Assembly (NCBI GenBank): GCA_029961685.1
Contig: JARWKL010000007.1
Location: forward strand, 21,523,013-21,587,012
Direction: 5' to 3'
Source of the DNA: Aristolochia californica
Taxonomy: Eukaryota; Streptophyta; Magnoliopsida; Piperales; Aristolochiaceae
DNA length: 64,000 nt
Part shown: piece after piece, positions 63,110 through 64,000 of the stretch
Numbering within the stretch: the first letter of the stretch is position 1
How the letters are laid out: each line of letters starts with the position of its first letter
Translations under genes and position numbers: made by a program
The notes under the pieces: generated by a model
The model's input: the letters and a program-made list of their open reading frames with translations, nothing else
What the model was told of the DNA's origin: nothing
Databases searched by the model: none

Positions 63110-64000
63110 CCATAAGTCATTTCTTACAAAAATATAGCCCGTTACGCACGACAAATCACTTTACAATCATCTATGATTGTTAGCTCAACTTCTGGAATAT
63201 GGGCAAAATAATGGCTTGTTTGACTCGAGCAAATATCCCACCGCACGTTCACTTGAGAATTTATGGAGCGTTTGTTATTCTCTTTAAAAGCTTTGGATCC
63301 ATAGGTCATTTGAATCTTTAACATGTTTCTGGCAAGCATATCCATTTTTAAAACATGTGTAGAAAAAATTTCCTTCATGTAAAATTCCAAGATATTAGTT
63401 TTGGACTAGTGGAATTTCCCAAACTTGGATAACAAAACTTTTGTGTTCATTTGTGGTGTGTGAATAAATTTTCTTCATTTACTTTTTTTATTGTTTTAAA
63501 CTTTTTCCGTACATCAACTATGAAATTTTCATTGTGCTGTGATCTATTTGCCTTTTTTGTTTACGGGATGACGGGAGAGCGAAAAACTCGAAGTTTTGAT
63601 TTAAGAAAAATGTGTACATCTAAAATGGAAATGCACAACGCACATATGTAGAGAGAGATAATTCCAAAGTGTGTCTATAATTTTTAGGGATTGTAAGGAC
63701 CTTTTCATTTTTATATCTCAGGTTTTGCAATCGTCGGGAAAAATGGGTTGCAGAGGATTTTTAACTGAGTGTTGAATTGCAATCCATAAGTCATTTCATA
63801 CAAAAATATAGCCCGTTACGCATGATAAATCACTTTACATTCATCTATGATTTTTAGATCAAATTTTTGAAAATGGGCAAAATATTGACTTGTTAGACTC
63901 GGGTAAATATCCCACCTCACGTTCACTTGAGAATTTAATGAGCATTTGTTATTCTCGTTAAAAGCTTTGGATCCATAGGTCATTTGAATCTTTAACATGT
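63110..64000. repeat. A (63110-63783) and partial C at the right window edge
   Basis: A is complete. The last 217 bp are a C head (ACATTCATCTATGATTTTTAG near 63837), again with no B, so the A-C dimer pattern runs off the window and may continue. Confidence 0.9.

Larger units (their letters stand above)
1..64000. repeat. Tandem satellite array, ~674-bp monomer, trimeric A-B-C higher-order repeat
   Basis: The same roughly 674-bp text recurs from the first base to the last, always in the same orientation. The marker CCATAAGTCA (or a one-base variant) falls at 489, 1160, 1785, 2458, 3133, 3804, 4478 and so on to 63784, giving about 94 complete units. Adjacent units differ at many positions, whereas units three apart are much more alike, which defines classes A, B and C and a trimer of about 2,023 bp. 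No unique DNA, transposon insertion, inversion or gene interrupts it. Satellite arrays of this size are known from eukaryotic heterochromatin. The species and chromosomal site cannot be read from the sequence. Confidence 0.97.

Noticed and set aside
1..64000. CRISPR array
   Set aside because: The repeat unit is about 674 bp with no short repeat and spacer alternation and no cas genes. All intervening sequence is itself repeated.
1..64000. Transposon or LTR element tandem array
   Set aside because: I see no terminal repeats, target-site duplications, transposase, integrase or reverse transcriptase reading in any monomer. The monomer could have come from part of an element, but nothing in the sequence shows it.

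Overview
The whole 64-kb window is one head-to-tail satellite DNA array. It consists of about 94 complete copies of a roughly 674-bp monomer plus a partial copy at each end, all in the same orientation. I found no protein-coding gene, tRNA, rRNA, transposon, CRISPR array or single-copy DNA. Neither edge of the array is in the window, so the array is longer than 64 kb. The DNA is strongly A+T-rich (about two thirds or more by eye). This kind of long, diverged, higher-order satellite is typical of eukaryotic constitutive heterochromatin (pericentromeric, centromeric or subtelomeric). A plant is plausible, but nothing in the sequence proves the species or chromosomal site, and I do not recognise the family by name.

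Monomers fall into three classes, called A, B and C here. They share the same frame and length but differ at fixed diagnostic positions. The dominant order is A-B-C, a trimeric higher-order repeat (HOR) of about 2,023 bp. I set monomer boundaries at the conserved CCATAAGTCA motif, with an accuracy of about 2 bp. Regular A-B-C trimers fill 3133-11100, 14474-16498, 17849-25943, 27292-29319, 36254-42306, 42981-44940, 45614-47636 and 48989-57069, with small indels.

Between these blocks the order is disturbed. Class-switch chimeras, nearly always exactly in register, lie near 1.2-2.4, 11.8, 16.5-17.2, 26.6-27.3, 30.7-31.3, 32.7, 42.3, 44.9, 57.1 and 59.8 kb. Extra C copies lie at 13.1-14.5 and 47.0-49.0 kb. 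One out-of-register jump lies near 35,203. Nested larger periods are also visible: a six-monomer period of about 4.05 kb at 17.4-25.5 kb, a four-monomer period of about 2.63-2.70 kb at 41.0-46.2 kb, a near-identical 676-bp monomer duplication at 47,637-48,988, a near-identical patch of about 700 bp copied 3,373 bp away, and a two-monomer A-C period of 1,349 bp at 60.4-64 kb, where B has been lost.

The many 60-82-codon open frames on both strands are the same two stretches of satellite read over and over, so I do not call them genes. The interest of the window is its record of satellite evolution: unequal exchange in register, conversion-like patches, microhomology deletions and a shift from trimer to dimer HOR. 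Conserved short dyads and a class-C G-rich run are candidate structural or protein-binding sites.
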